Shown piece by piece: positions 53,817 to 63,509 of a stretch of DNA of 64,000 nucleotides (positions within the stretch are counted from its first letter, which is position 1; every line of letters starts with the position of its first letter). The stretch is from an uncultured Erysipelotrichaceae bacterium. Lineage in GTDB: Bacteria > Bacillota_I > Bacilli_A > RFN20 > CAG-826. The stretch lies in NCBI GenBank assembly GCA_947166565.1, contig CAMVEL010000002.1:94016-158015 (forward strand). Direction: 5' to 3'. The notes below the pieces were generated by a model that saw only the letters and a program-made list of their open reading frames with translations, was not told the DNA's origin and did no database searches. The position numbers and the translations under genes were made by a program.

Positions 53817-56174
53817 TTAGACTTCTTTATTTCCCTCGTTGTTATTATTTAAGGAAGAGAAATCCTCATCGAGGGCCTTAAGGATGATCGCGTAATCGTA
53901 TGTTTCCTTGCTTGGATTAAGATAATCGTTGCCTTCGCTAGGCTTACCGTCCTTTGTATAGGGAACAAGGTCCTTATGGAAGCCAAGGAAGGTTTTATCG
54001 TAATATTCGGAATTGCCATAGGCGTCCGTATATAAGGCCCCATAAAGCCATTTATGACGGCACCAACGGTTATGCTCGACCTGCGAGAGATAACGGGCAT
54101 AGGGGGTATAGGTCCCCAGTCCTTTCTTCACGTTGTCGTCTATTTGGTTATAGACGGTAGAGAAGAGGATCAGGTTCTCGTTGCTCTTGCGTTTATACAA
54201 ATCGTTTTCATCGAAATATTGGTGACGGGCTTTGAGGGTGACCGCGTCCTTCTTCTTGAAGTCATCATGGTCTTTGGCCTTCGAAAACGATTCGTGGAAG
54301 CCGATAGCCTCGTCCTTAATCAAGATGTGGTTGGCGGAGAAGATATCGTGGGCGGAGCCAAAAAGATAGATATCGACGCCTTTTTGATGGTTGAAGATAT
54401 TATCTTCGTACCCGATGACCCTTTGTTTGTTGTCCTTATTCCTGATATCGATAAAGAAACGCAATCTCTCATAGGTTTTCTTCCCATCCATCACGTCGCG
54501 CCTAATCGGCATAAGCAACATATTCGCGGCCTGGATATTTAATTCATCGTCACCAAGGGCGATCACCACCGAATCGTATTCGCCATTCCTTACTTTCTCC
54601 GCGGTAACCCCGAATTCCTTGGAATTGACGTTCATCTGATGGAAATAAAGACGCGGAAAGGATAAATGGGCCTCGTAATTGATCCAGGGGTCCTCCTTTT
54701 CCCCCTCTTCCTTTGTTTTCCCATAACGGAGGCGAAGGGAATCTTCCGCGCCTAAATCGATAAATTCGCCCTTATCCTCGCTATAGCAGATGAAGGAAGG
54801 GTGGGTGGAGGCGTAATAGCCCATGACCTTCTCGATATTGACGTCGAATATATCCGCCTTGAAGGGGGTGGGAAGCAGCAAGCCGTCCTCATCGGTTTTG
54901 CCTCCTGCGCAGGAGACGAAAAGATGCCCTAAGGCCATCTCTCCGTTTTGGCCAAAGCCGATTACGAGGACCTTGTTCCCGTTTTCCTTCTCGTTGATAT
55001 ATGGGGAGCCTTTCTTGACGAATGGATCGTTTGAAGCGTTAGCGAAACGTTTATGGAGGAGATCTTCGCCCGCGAGGATCGCCTCGTTAACGATTTGGAT
55101 ATCGGTCAACGTCGGGACTTCCTTGGTCTCGTTGACCCCGTATAAACCTTGGAGGGTCCTTTCGTAGAACTCGAAATTAAGGTCATGGTTGGAGAGGATA
55201 TAATAATTGATTTGGTTAAGGGTCGAATCGCAATAATCGTTAAGCTTAACGGGGTTAAGGATTCCGTCATCATAGAATTTCTTCCTTGGGAGGAAGGCGA
55301 TGACGTTTTTGATATCATCGAAGACGATGTCGGAGTTTTTGCTCTCCTCCCCCTTTAATTGCTCATCGTTGGAGAAGGCGAAGATATGGAACCTCTCTTG
55401 CATGAGGAAGCGAAGGAAGGATTCGGAGTTACGATGGATATGGAATAAGGAGGCGATGAGGGGACGGCCTTTGACGGGACGGTCGAAGTCCTTCTCCTTC
55501 TCGCTTTTCTTGGCTTTGCGTTTGGAAAGACGGATATATAGATAGCCTTGTTCAGCGATAAGTCGATGGATTTCGTTATCCCTATCGAAGGGCCCTAGTT
55601 CATCGGAAGCGAAGATGATGAGGCAATTCTTCCCGTATTCCTCATATAGGGAATCCGCGAGGATCAGACTCTCCTTGGTCGCGAAATTGAAGATGAAGAA
55701 CCTCGTTTCCTTCTTGAAGAAATGGAGGCCAAGGACATTCCTTAACCTCATATATAGCCAGGAATAGAATTGATGGCTGACCCCAATTGAGATCAATAAG
55801 CCATTGGAGATCGCTAGCCAAGCGATCGAGGCATAATAGATGATCGCGGCCAGGGTGGAGGATTCCGCGATGCTTTGTCCTTCGAAGGTCAGCCCTCCTC
55901 CTGCGGAATATATTTCCTTTAGGCCTAGAAGCAAGATCTTCGAGGGGTCGGCTTCTCCCCAAAGGTTTGCCGCGCTGACCGCGCAGAAATAATGGATGAT
56001 GAAGGTGATGAGGAAGATCGAGACGATCATCCAGATGTTGAGCCGTCTTCTTCTTAGCGACTCAATCGAATTGAGCGCGAAATATAAAGCGATCGTTAAT
56101 ATCGCCCCTAAAACGACGAGGATAACGGCTAAGAGCCAGGCAAGGCAGACGAATGCTCCCATAGTTTTCTCCAA
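53817..56174 (-). CDS. Membrane protein with Rossmann core and C-terminal RyR domain
   Basis: 785 residues. Three hydrophobic spans lie at about 8-32, 46-68 and 107-133; a Gly-rich loop between spans 2 and 3 (YSAGGGLTFEGQ) could be a pore segment. A TrkA-N-like nucleotide-binding core shows VLVIGFGQNGEMA near residue 402. Residues about 690-765 form a ryanodine-receptor (RyR) domain (YLSQVEHNRWCRHKWLYGAL). This order recalls CASTOR/POLLUX-type ligand-gated channels with an added RyR module. It may be a stress- or nucleotide-gated channel. The NLR-like gene next door suggests a defence context. GGAG precedes the ATG. Confidence 0.75.
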   Translation of the reverse strand: MEKTMGAFVCLAWLLAVILVVLGAILTIALYFALNSIESLRRRRLNIWMIVSIFLITFIIHYFCAVSAANLWGEADPSKILLLGLKEIYSAGGGLTFEGQSIAESSTLAAIIYYASIAWLAISNGLLISIGVSHQFYSWLYMRLRNVLGLHFFKKETRFFIFNFATKESLILADSLYEEYGKNCLIIFASDELGPFDRDNEIHRLIAEQGYLYIRLSKRKAKKSEKEKDFDRPVKGRPLIASLFHIHRNSESFLRFLMQERFHIFAFSNDEQLKGEESKNSDIVFDDIKNVIAFLPRKKFYDDGILNPVKLNDYCDSTLNQINYYILSNHDLNFEFYERTLQGLYGVNETKEVPTLTDIQIVNEAILAGEDLLHKRFANASNDPFVKKGSPYINEKENGNKVLVIGFGQNGEMALGHLFVSCAGGKTDEDGLLLPTPFKADIFDVNIEKVMGYYASTHPSFICYSEDKGEFIDLGAEDSLRLRYGKTKEEGEKEDPWINYEAHLSFPRLYFHQMNVNSKEFGVTAEKVRNGEYDSVVIALGDDELNIQAANMLLMPIRRDVMDGKKTYERLRFFIDIRNKDNKQRVIGYEDNIFNHQKGVDIYLFGSAHDIFSANHILIKDEAIGFHESFSKAKDHDDFKKKDAVTLKARHQYFDENDLYKRKSNENLILFSTVYNQIDDNVKKGLGTYTPYARYLSQVEHNRWCRHKWLYGALYTDAYGNSEYYDKTFLGFHKDLVPYTKDGKPSEGNDYLNPSKETYDYAIILKALDEDFSSLNNNNEGNKEV

Positions 56175-56204
56175 GAAGGAAGAAAGGAATCCCCTTTTCT
56201 TCCA

Positions 56205-56236
56205 TTAGACTTTTCTGTCTAACGTTGATTATATCA
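56205..56236 (-). promoter_or_regulatory. Extended -10 promoter and operator-like repeat of the RyR gene
   Basis: Minus-strand TGATATAAT (56228-56236) is an extended -10; no -35 is evident. TTAGAC-N6-GTCTAA (56205-56222) overlaps the expected transcript start, a possible operator. Confidence 0.65.
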
Positions 56237-56375
56237 AAATGAAATCAGGAATTCGCCCAATGATTTTAAGGGGTGAAGGAAAAGATCAACGGTGGACTAA
56301 TCAATATATATGTAAATATGTACGAGATGGAAAATAGGCGAATTTTCTATAGAATAGGCAAAACTAAACTAAGTA

Positions 56376-56403
56376 TTGAGTCTAAACAAAAGCCTTGTAT
56401 AAT
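56376..56403 (+). promoter_or_regulatory. Promoter of the AAA ATPase gene
   Basis: TTGAGT (56376-56381), a 16-bp spacer and a perfect TATAAT (56398-56403). The transcript would have a leader of about 45 nt with AAGGAGG before the ATG. Confidence 0.75.
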
Positions 56404-56454
56404 TTAGATGAAATTATTTTCAGTGAAAATGAATTCATCAAAAAGGAGGCCAAC

Positions 56455-57822
56455 ATGTTCATCGGTAGAATAGAAGAAACCAAGGCATTGCTTAAAACGT
56501 TTGCAACGCCAAATTGCCATTCCCTTGTCTATGGAAATAGGCGCGTTGGGAAGACTGAACTCGTAAACAAAGCCGCGATCGATAGCGGGTTGCCTTTCCT
56601 TAGCTATGAATGCGTGAAGTCTTCGCTTTCCAATAATCTAGATAGGATAGCCAAACAATTATATGAACAGGGGATAACCCCTTCTTCTTTATCCTTCCCT
56701 TCGTTCATGGATTTGTTCCGTTTCCTCAATTCCTTAAACAAGCATCTCGTCGTCCTAATCGACGAATATCCCTACCTATATTATAAAAACGATAAAAACG
56801 AGGTCGATTCCGAATTCCAAGGCATCTTGGATAAATATAGCCAAAACCTGAACCTTGTTCTTTCCGGTTCCCATATCGGGATGATGAAGAATATGCTTCA
56901 GGAGAAAAACCCCTTGTTTGGAAGGATGAAGACAATCATCCATCTGAAAGAACTGAATTATCTTGAATCCAGCGAATTCTACCCCGATCTATCTAGTTAC
57001 GATAAGGCCTCTTTCTATGGCGTTTTCGGAGGGTCCCCTTTTATCCTTCAGCAGCTTGACCAACGCAAAAGCTTGGAGGAAAACATCGAGGAGACATTCT
57101 TGAAATCCACCAGTTCCATCGCTATCCACGTCGCGGAAGGCTATACCACCGATTTATCCACGAAGGATTCCGCGAATCAGATTTTCGAAGCTCTTGGCAA
57201 CTCCAAGGTTAGGCATAAGAAAATCGAGGAATCGCTGGAATATCAACATAATGGTCTTTTAAGCAAACAGCTGAATATCCTCCTTGAGATGGAATTCATC
57301 GATAAGAACGTCCCAATCAACAGAATCGGGGATAAGAAAAAGACGAGCTATTACATCAAGAACAACGCCTTGAGATTCTATTTCACCTACGTCTATGGAC
57401 GGCAGAATATCTTATCCATCCTCGGTCCCAAAGCCTTTTATGAAAGGTTTATCAAGGAAAGTCTATCTACTTATTTGTCCTATAGATTCGAGGAAATCGT
57501 CAGGGACTATATTTCTTTGGAAGTAAAAAGAGGAAACCTCCAAGGTATCTATAATGTTGGAACATATTATTATGATGACATCGTAAACAGGAAAAACGGG
57601 GAATTCGACGTTGCTATCCAAAAGAAGGATGGCTTCGATATAATCGAGGTCAAATTCCTAAAAGGCAAAGTCGATAAGAAAACCATCAAGCGAGAGATAT
57701 CAAAGATAAAGGAAATAAGGGAAATCGATGTCCTTGATATCGGATTTGCCTCAATCAACGGCTTTGAAGACGATGTCGAAAAGTTATCCTATATGATTGA
57801 CGGGGATGATATTTATCGTTGA
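56455..57822 (+). CDS. AAA ATPase with PD-(D/E)xK nuclease-like C terminus
   Basis: 455 residues of the archaeal-type ATPase_2/DUF234 family. MFIGRIEETKAL opens the protein, Walker A is YGNRRVGKTEL (Lys33-Thr34), Walker B VVLIDEYPYL (Asp103-Glu104) and a sensor SGSHIGMM. After a winged-helix region, residues 385-400 give Asp385 ... Glu398-Val-Lys400 (GEFDVAI, IIEVKF), the PD-(D/E)xK nuclease pattern. The cellular role of the family is unclear; some members are linked to mobile or defence loci. The start is fixed by AAGGAGG 7 nt before ATG 56455. Its 3' end overlaps the convergent TIR-NACHT gene by 10 bp. Confidence 0.87.
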   Translation: MFIGRIEETKALLKTFATPNCHSLVYGNRRVGKTELVNKAAIDSGLPFLSYECVKSSLSNNLDRIAKQLYEQGITPSSLSFPSFMDLFRFLNSLNKHLVVLIDEYPYLYYKNDKNEVDSEFQGILDKYSQNLNLVLSGSHIGMMKNMLQEKNPLFGRMKTIIHLKELNYLESSEFYPDLSSYDKASFYGVFGGSPFILQQLDQRKSLEENIEETFLKSTSSIAIHVAEGYTTDLSTKDSANQIFEALGNSKVRHKKIEESLEYQHNGLLSKQLNILLEMEFIDKNVPINRIGDKKKTSYYIKNNALRFYFTYVYGRQNILSILGPKAFYERFIKESLSTYLSYRFEEIVRDYISLEVKRGNLQGIYNVGTYYYDDIVNRKNGEFDVAIQKKDGFDIIEVKFLKGKVDKKTIKREISKIKEIREIDVLDIGFASINGFEDDVEKLSYMIDGDDIYR

Positions 57823-60800
57823 AACCTAAGTTCGATACGTCCATCTTCAAGTTCATTCTTGGAGATAGGCTCATAATCATCGAAATAATCCGCGAACCGT
57901 TTTGGGCAGATGACTCTTTCAAGCGAGAATGATTCGCGGAAAGCGGCGCTGCTAAGATTGATAAGGGAAGAAGGAAGATCGATATAACGGAGATAGCCTA
58001 AGCCATTGAAGGAAGCCCCGATTTTATTGATGCCTTCTTCGACGATCACTTCTTCTACCCTCGTGATATCATCAAAGCAATGGTCCCCGATGGAAAAGAC
58101 GTTTTGGCCTATTTGGATTTTATTGAACTGGGCGATTCCAAACCTATTGTAGAGGTAATCCTCGATATTCTTTTCGTTAACGAATAGGGTTTCGGGTCTA
58201 TCGATATTCCCTTTTTTATCGATTATCTCAACCTCGCGGACCAGATTAACCTTATCCTTCGCATGGCTATAATCGATGATATGGGGGTTTATCATTCCAT
58301 CTTCATAGGTAATGCAGTTGATGTCGGCCTCGACGAACAATAAAGTCGTTTTGTTATTTTCCGGGACGATGATCCTATCGAAATTAAGATATTCCAAATC
58401 ACCATCATGGTAGATGAGGGTTTCGATATCGTTAGGTAGGCGGAAAACGAATTCGTAATTGGTATCGCTACTTAGATCGAAGATGACGCGCCTATTCATA
58501 CCTGGCTCTATTTTAGGGAGAACGAGCTCCTTGCTATCCTTATCGATAAAGGCAAAGGAAAGGACCATCGTACCCTTATCAAGAAGATAACGGATCCCGT
58601 TTTCTTCCTTATAGGGGATATTGATTTCCGCGTCCTTTTCCCTTCTATCGATATAGACATAAGGATGCTTCGCTTTATCGATATGGAATTCTAGGGTGGA
58701 GGGGATCGAGATGAATTCGATCCTCCGCGGCAAATCCATCTCCCCCTCGATCCTTTTTAAGGAGGAAGGAAGAATGAGGGAGACGAGGTTATAGGAAGAA
58801 TAGATATAATAACCGTTGATCGATTCGACCTCCGCCTCGATATTGATGGAGGTCACAGATTCGAAATCGAATTCGCTGAAGGCCAAATCGTCGATTTTTC
58901 TTATTGTTATCTCCCCGATTTCCGTTTCTATGGTTTTGGGGATCCTTAGGCCATAATTGAATTCATCCTGGTTCATCCATAGAAGCGTACCATCGCGCGT
59001 GATTATGAAATCCTCGTTGCAATAGGCTTCCTTTTCCTCAGCAAAGGAAGGATGGACGATCTGACGTTGCTTCTTGATCAAATCGATGTGCGGGCCGTTT
59101 CGATGAGGACGATAATCCAGATATTCTTGATATAGGGGTGAACCTTCCTCAAAGAAAAGTTCATAGGCCCGAGTTAGAAGAGAAAAGAAAACTTCCTTCA
59201 TCTTCTTATTGAAATTAAGGGAGGGGATATAAACCCTTAAGGGGGCAAAGTCCTCTAGATGATGTGGGAAGGAAACATAAATGACATCGGGATGGATCTT
59301 GACTACTTTATGGAAATAGCCTTCCTTAAAATCGACCAAGACGAAATAGGGGTTATCCTCATTCCCTAGATATAATCCCCCTTCGTATTCGTTAAGATAA
59401 TCATTCCTGATCGATAGGTATGCCGAACGGGCATTAGGAATGGCTTCATTTCTTAGCATGACCTTTTCTAGGCTAGGGCAAGAGGAAATCGGGAGATTCC
59501 CATAGGAAATATATGAAGGAAGGTAGATGGTCTTTAAAGCGGGGAAACCTTCAATGGAGAAAGAGAGGAAACTCGTTTTAATTATCGAGGAAAGATCGAG
59601 GATGACTAGGTCTTTATCGATTTTCGATTCATCATTGATGATAACCTCATAATCGTTGGCCTTGCTTCCATGGACGACGTTTTTGATATAGTCGAACGCC
59701 TCATTCAATTCCTCTTTTAGATAGAAGGCCCTATCGATGTTGCCCCTAGCTTCAAGCAAGACGAATTGGCCATTTATCCTATTCCCCAAATCTACTTCCT
59801 TATAGAGGAATTCCGCGTTGCTGCTCTTAATCGATTCGATGTAGATATTCCCTGGGTCTTCATCGAGTTTTTCTAGAATCCCCTCGATTATTTCCGCGGT
59901 GATGTCTTTGCCGTTATGGATAACCTCAACCTCGCTTAAGCAACTGCCCTTAAAGGCAGGAAGATCGCCCTCGACGATGATCTCAAAGGCTTTGCAGGCG
60001 TATTTATCTTCTTTGTATTGATAAAGGGAATCGATCTCTAGGCTTGTTACAGAGCGAGGCACATATATCTTCTTTGGAACGATAAATTCGGGATTATCCA
60101 TCAATAAATCGACGGAATCATGCGGGTTATCGAAGATGATTTCCTTTGTTCCTTCTTGGATCTTGATCGATTCGAGATAGGGGAAATGGAGGAAGGCGGA
60201 AGGGTAAAAAGGCGAGAATGAGCCAGGGACGATAAGATGTCTTAAAGGCGTATCGATCTTCCTTCTTGCCATGAAGGAGTGGATCTCGCTTCGCTTGGAG
60301 GAATATTCATAGCTTAGGACGAAGGGCCCAACCTTGTATTCCTGCTTCTTATATATTAGGAAGGAAGGCACTTCTATCGTTTCGCTTCTATAATCGAAGG
60401 CGAAAGGATAAGCGAAACGGCCTTCGTTTTCCTTTCTTACCAATAGATAACGGACATTGCCCTTGCGGAATAGGCGGATTGAATCATAGACCCCGACATC
60501 AAAGGGCAATCCATAAAGGAACAGTCCTTCATAAGGGTTCTCCATCCCCTCGTTTTTCCTTCCGATCTCATGGATCGTCCTTTGGAGGTTGCATAGGCTT
60601 ATCCCTTTACTTTCATAACGGCTTTCGTTGATGCTGATCCATCTTAGACTCGCTTCCTTGATGGCGGGTCCCCTAAAGGCCAAGCAATCCTCCATGACGA
60701 TATTGCTAGAGACGAAAAGCTCATTGAGATAGGTGTGGTCAAGATCGACCGCTTTAAGGAAGCCTACTCCTTCTAGATAAAGGGCATAGCCCCCGTTATC

Positions 60801-63395
60801 CTTGCCTTTTGTGAAAGAGAAGATAAACGGCAATCGCCTTTCTTTCTTTCCTTCTATATTTACATGGATATCGATGACCTTCAGGTTTCGTTCTCTTAGG
60901 GAAAGCAAGAAATCGGAAAGCCCATCGATATAGGAAGACCCTTCTAAATTTAGGGCCTCGATTATCAATCCGGTTATCTTTCCTTCATCGATAAAGGAGG
61001 GTTTAAGGAAATCACCACCACGAGGGAAAAGGAAAAGGAGGCCTTTGGAAGAATAGACATCCTCATCAAACATCTTTAGTTCATCATCATAGATTTCGAC
61101 GTTTTCCTTATTCCCCATACGGGTAAAGGACTTCCCGTTTTTGATTAACGATAGGTTCCAGAAAAAGGGGAATATCGATTTGTTCTTTTCATTAATCTGC
61201 TTATCTATCCAAGGTACTTCTACCTCATAGAACAATGCGTTGAGCGCGTTCCTATAACTTTCCCCAAAATGGATGACCTCGTCTTGATAGGCCTTGATCA
61301 AATCGTAATCCTCGGTTATCTCCTCGATTTCGGTGTAGTCTTCAAGGATATAGCAAATATCCCTAATTAGGGAAAGAAGCTTTAACCCATAATCTTCGAT
61401 AAGGGGAAAGCCCACCTTAAGGACTTCCTCATATAGATAATATTTGGAAACATAGAAGAAGATATCCCCATAATAATAGAATTGCCCTTCCATCGTCTTT
61501 TGGATAAGCGTCTCCAAAAGGATAGAGGAAGTCAACTCGCTTTGTCTAATTAAGGGCAAAGTCTCAAAATAAGGGACGTAATCGGAGGAAATCCTGAATA
61601 GTTTTTGTATTGACAAGGGGTAATCCTCTTCATCTAGGCGGTTATCAAGAAGGCATAGAAGCATTTGGCAAAGGGGATAATTGCCATCGTTTTCCTTTAG
61701 GAGTTTCTCAAATGCCCCATCATCGATGAATTCCCCTAGCCTCTCGTCATAGAGGTTTTTGTAAAGGTAAAGTGCGCAATAATAATCGAGGAAGATCTTC
61801 AATGACATCTCCCCGTTAATGGTCAGGGAACGGTTATCAAGGTATTCCCTTAATCTTCTTGCTTCTTTCGTGGAGCTTTCTAGCCCATATTTGGAGGCGT
61901 TATCCTTTAAGAAAATATAGAACAAATCGCCTTTTTTATGGCCAATCGTCGAATAATAGGCAAGATAAGGAAGAAGATCTTCCAAGACTTCCGCGTCGAC
62001 GGACCTTTCCTTGCTCTCAAGCCCATTTTCGATATCGATATCAAGAAGATGGGAACTCATCCTCCTCAATATCTCGACCTTGGTTTTGAGGATATCCTTA
62101 TCAAGGCGATAAATGCAGACGAGCTGCGAAAGGAAAAGGGGGTTTTCCTTTACTTCCTTTTCGATGGTCTCGACTTGAAGGTAGAAGGGTTGGAAGTCAT
62201 CCTCGCCACTTCCTTCTATTTTCAGGAAGAGGCCTTTCGCGTAGGTCTTGATATTATCTTCATCGAAGCCTTTGAGGTTATATTCCTTGAAGGCGAACCT
62301 TTCCTTGAGGGTCGAAGGGGTGTAACGGCTGGAGACGATGATATTGATGTTAGGATAGGCCTTAAGCAGATTATCGATCCCTTCGAAAAAGGCGGGTTTA
62401 CTCGAATTATCGATAATCTCATCGAAGGCATCGAGTAAAATGGTGACTTTCCTTTTATAGAAAATCGCCTCCAAACGATTAATTGAAAACCTTAGGGTAA
62501 GCCTTTCTGCCAAGGTCTCATAAAGGTAATCGAAGATATTCTTGTGGGATTCCGCGAGTTTACGACAGGATATAAGGAAGGCGGAATGGTCAAAGGCCTT
62601 ATTGAGGTTATTCTTGATGTCTTTGAGGAATTCGGTCTTCCCAATGCCCGCGGACGCAAGGATTAGGTATCTTCCCCCTTCTTCATCGCGGATTTTATTT
62701 ATGAATTCATCTTCCTCAAGGCTATAACCCGTCTCTATTTCCGTTAGGGACCTCTTGATATATAAATCGGAAAGGTCGTCATTGAAGGAAAGCTCAGGAT
62801 AGAATTTCTTGACCGAGAAGGTTTCCTTGACGTTATGGATATCGACCATCGCCCGATTAAGCAAGATCTCCCTCATCTTCTCGATCAGGGATTCCTTATC
62901 CTTATTTATATAATGGGAGAAAGAGAACATCGAGGCCGTTTCTTTATTAAGGCGTTCCACGAAGGTTTTGATAAGCGCGTAATCCTCGGGGTTATCCTTA
63001 TATAATTCCGGATCCCATTTATCGAGGTTATCGTAATCTAGCGGAGAGACGATAACCGGGAGGATATGGTTAATCCCGATGCGCGGGTCTTTCGCGGCGG
63101 TTAAATATTCTCTTAAGGTCCATTCGGACTTAAGACAATTCGGACTTAATATCAGCAAGAAGGCTTTGCAAAGAGGGATATTATGGCTAATGACGTAACC
63201 TAAATCGCCGACGCAATCGCCGCCGAATTCGGAATTCCAGGTCGTTATCTCCCCTTCCTGAGTGTTTTTGGTAGAAGAAAAGATATCAAGGATCGCTTCA
63301 AGATAATTCCTATCGCGGTGGTTCCAGGAAATGAAAACGTCCTTGGGGTTATAATTGAGTTTCTCGCTTATTGGGGGAAGGTCTTCTTTTTCCAT
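57813..63395 (-). CDS. TIR-NACHT-LRR protein (bacterial NLR-like)
   Basis: 1860 residues. N-terminal TIR domain (about 17-150) with DVFISWNHRDR at 19-29 and SEWTLRE at 90-96, where Glu96 is at the position of the catalytic Glu of TIR NADases. A NACHT-type STAND NTPase follows: Walker A ASAGIGKT (247-254), Walker B TILLDAFDE (318-326), sensor IVSSRY (353-358). A long helical region leads to several BspA-like leucine-rich stretches (for example LPSSLKRIEGEMDLP and YIDLPSSLINLSSAAFRES). No signal or membrane span, so cytosolic. By analogy with bacterial NACHT defence proteins it should sense an infection product and deplete NAD. No Shine-Dalgarno; probable leaderless start. Confidence 0.88.
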   Translation of the reverse strand: MEKEDLPPISEKLNYNPKDVFISWNHRDRNYLEAILDIFSSTKNTQEGEITTWNSEFGGDCVGDLGYVISHNIPLCKAFLLILSPNCLKSEWTLREYLTAAKDPRIGINHILPVIVSPLDYDNLDKWDPELYKDNPEDYALIKTFVERLNKETASMFSFSHYINKDKESLIEKMREILLNRAMVDIHNVKETFSVKKFYPELSFNDDLSDLYIKRSLTEIETGYSLEEDEFINKIRDEEGGRYLILASAGIGKTEFLKDIKNNLNKAFDHSAFLISCRKLAESHKNIFDYLYETLAERLTLRFSINRLEAIFYKRKVTILLDAFDEIIDNSSKPAFFEGIDNLLKAYPNINIIVSSRYTPSTLKERFAFKEYNLKGFDEDNIKTYAKGLFLKIEGSGEDDFQPFYLQVETIEKEVKENPLFLSQLVCIYRLDKDILKTKVEILRRMSSHLLDIDIENGLESKERSVDAEVLEDLLPYLAYYSTIGHKKGDLFYIFLKDNASKYGLESSTKEARRLREYLDNRSLTINGEMSLKIFLDYYCALYLYKNLYDERLGEFIDDGAFEKLLKENDGNYPLCQMLLCLLDNRLDEEDYPLSIQKLFRISSDYVPYFETLPLIRQSELTSSILLETLIQKTMEGQFYYYGDIFFYVSKYYLYEEVLKVGFPLIEDYGLKLLSLIRDICYILEDYTEIEEITEDYDLIKAYQDEVIHFGESYRNALNALFYEVEVPWIDKQINEKNKSIFPFFWNLSLIKNGKSFTRMGNKENVEIYDDELKMFDEDVYSSKGLLFLFPRGGDFLKPSFIDEGKITGLIIEALNLEGSSYIDGLSDFLLSLRERNLKVIDIHVNIEGKKERRLPFIFSFTKGKDNGGYALYLEGVGFLKAVDLDHTYLNELFVSSNIVMEDCLAFRGPAIKEASLRWISINESRYESKGISLCNLQRTIHEIGRKNEGMENPYEGLFLYGLPFDVGVYDSIRLFRKGNVRYLLVRKENEGRFAYPFAFDYRSETIEVPSFLIYKKQEYKVGPFVLSYEYSSKRSEIHSFMARRKIDTPLRHLIVPGSFSPFYPSAFLHFPYLESIKIQEGTKEIIFDNPHDSVDLLMDNPEFIVPKKIYVPRSVTSLEIDSLYQYKEDKYACKAFEIIVEGDLPAFKGSCLSEVEVIHNGKDITAEIIEGILEKLDEDPGNIYIESIKSSNAEFLYKEVDLGNRINGQFVLLEARGNIDRAFYLKEELNEAFDYIKNVVHGSKANDYEVIINDESKIDKDLVILDLSSIIKTSFLSFSIEGFPALKTIYLPSYISYGNLPISSCPSLEKVMLRNEAIPNARSAYLSIRNDYLNEYEGGLYLGNEDNPYFVLVDFKEGYFHKVVKIHPDVIYVSFPHHLEDFAPLRVYIPSLNFNKKMKEVFFSLLTRAYELFFEEGSPLYQEYLDYRPHRNGPHIDLIKKQRQIVHPSFAEEKEAYCNEDFIITRDGTLLWMNQDEFNYGLRIPKTIETEIGEITIRKIDDLAFSEFDFESVTSINIEAEVESINGYYIYSSYNLVSLILPSSLKRIEGEMDLPRRIEFISIPSTLEFHIDKAKHPYVYIDRREKDAEINIPYKEENGIRYLLDKGTMVLSFAFIDKDSKELVLPKIEPGMNRRVIFDLSSDTNYEFVFRLPNDIETLIYHDGDLEYLNFDRIIVPENNKTTLLFVEADINCITYEDGMINPHIIDYSHAKDKVNLVREVEIIDKKGNIDRPETLFVNEKNIEDYLYNRFGIAQFNKIQIGQNVFSIGDHCFDDITRVEEVIVEEGINKIGASFNGLGYLRYIDLPSSLINLSSAAFRESFSLERVICPKRFADYFDDYEPISKNELEDGRIELRFQR

Positions 63396-63401
63396 AAGGA
63401 A

Positions 63402-63430
63402 AGTTTAAATGATGAATAGGCTATATACAA
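63402..63430 (-). promoter_or_regulatory. Leaderless-type promoter of the TIR-NACHT-LRR gene
   Basis: Minus strand TTGTAT (63425-63430), a 17-bp spacer and TAAACT (63402-63407), then 6 nt and the ATG. Both boxes are imperfect, which would keep basal expression low. Confidence 0.5.
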
Positions 63431-63509
63431 ATAAAAGGGGAAGCCGAAAAGCCTATTTAAAGATTCTTTGGACTGGCATTCAGAAGATTGCCAAGGTTAG
63501 AAAGACCTT

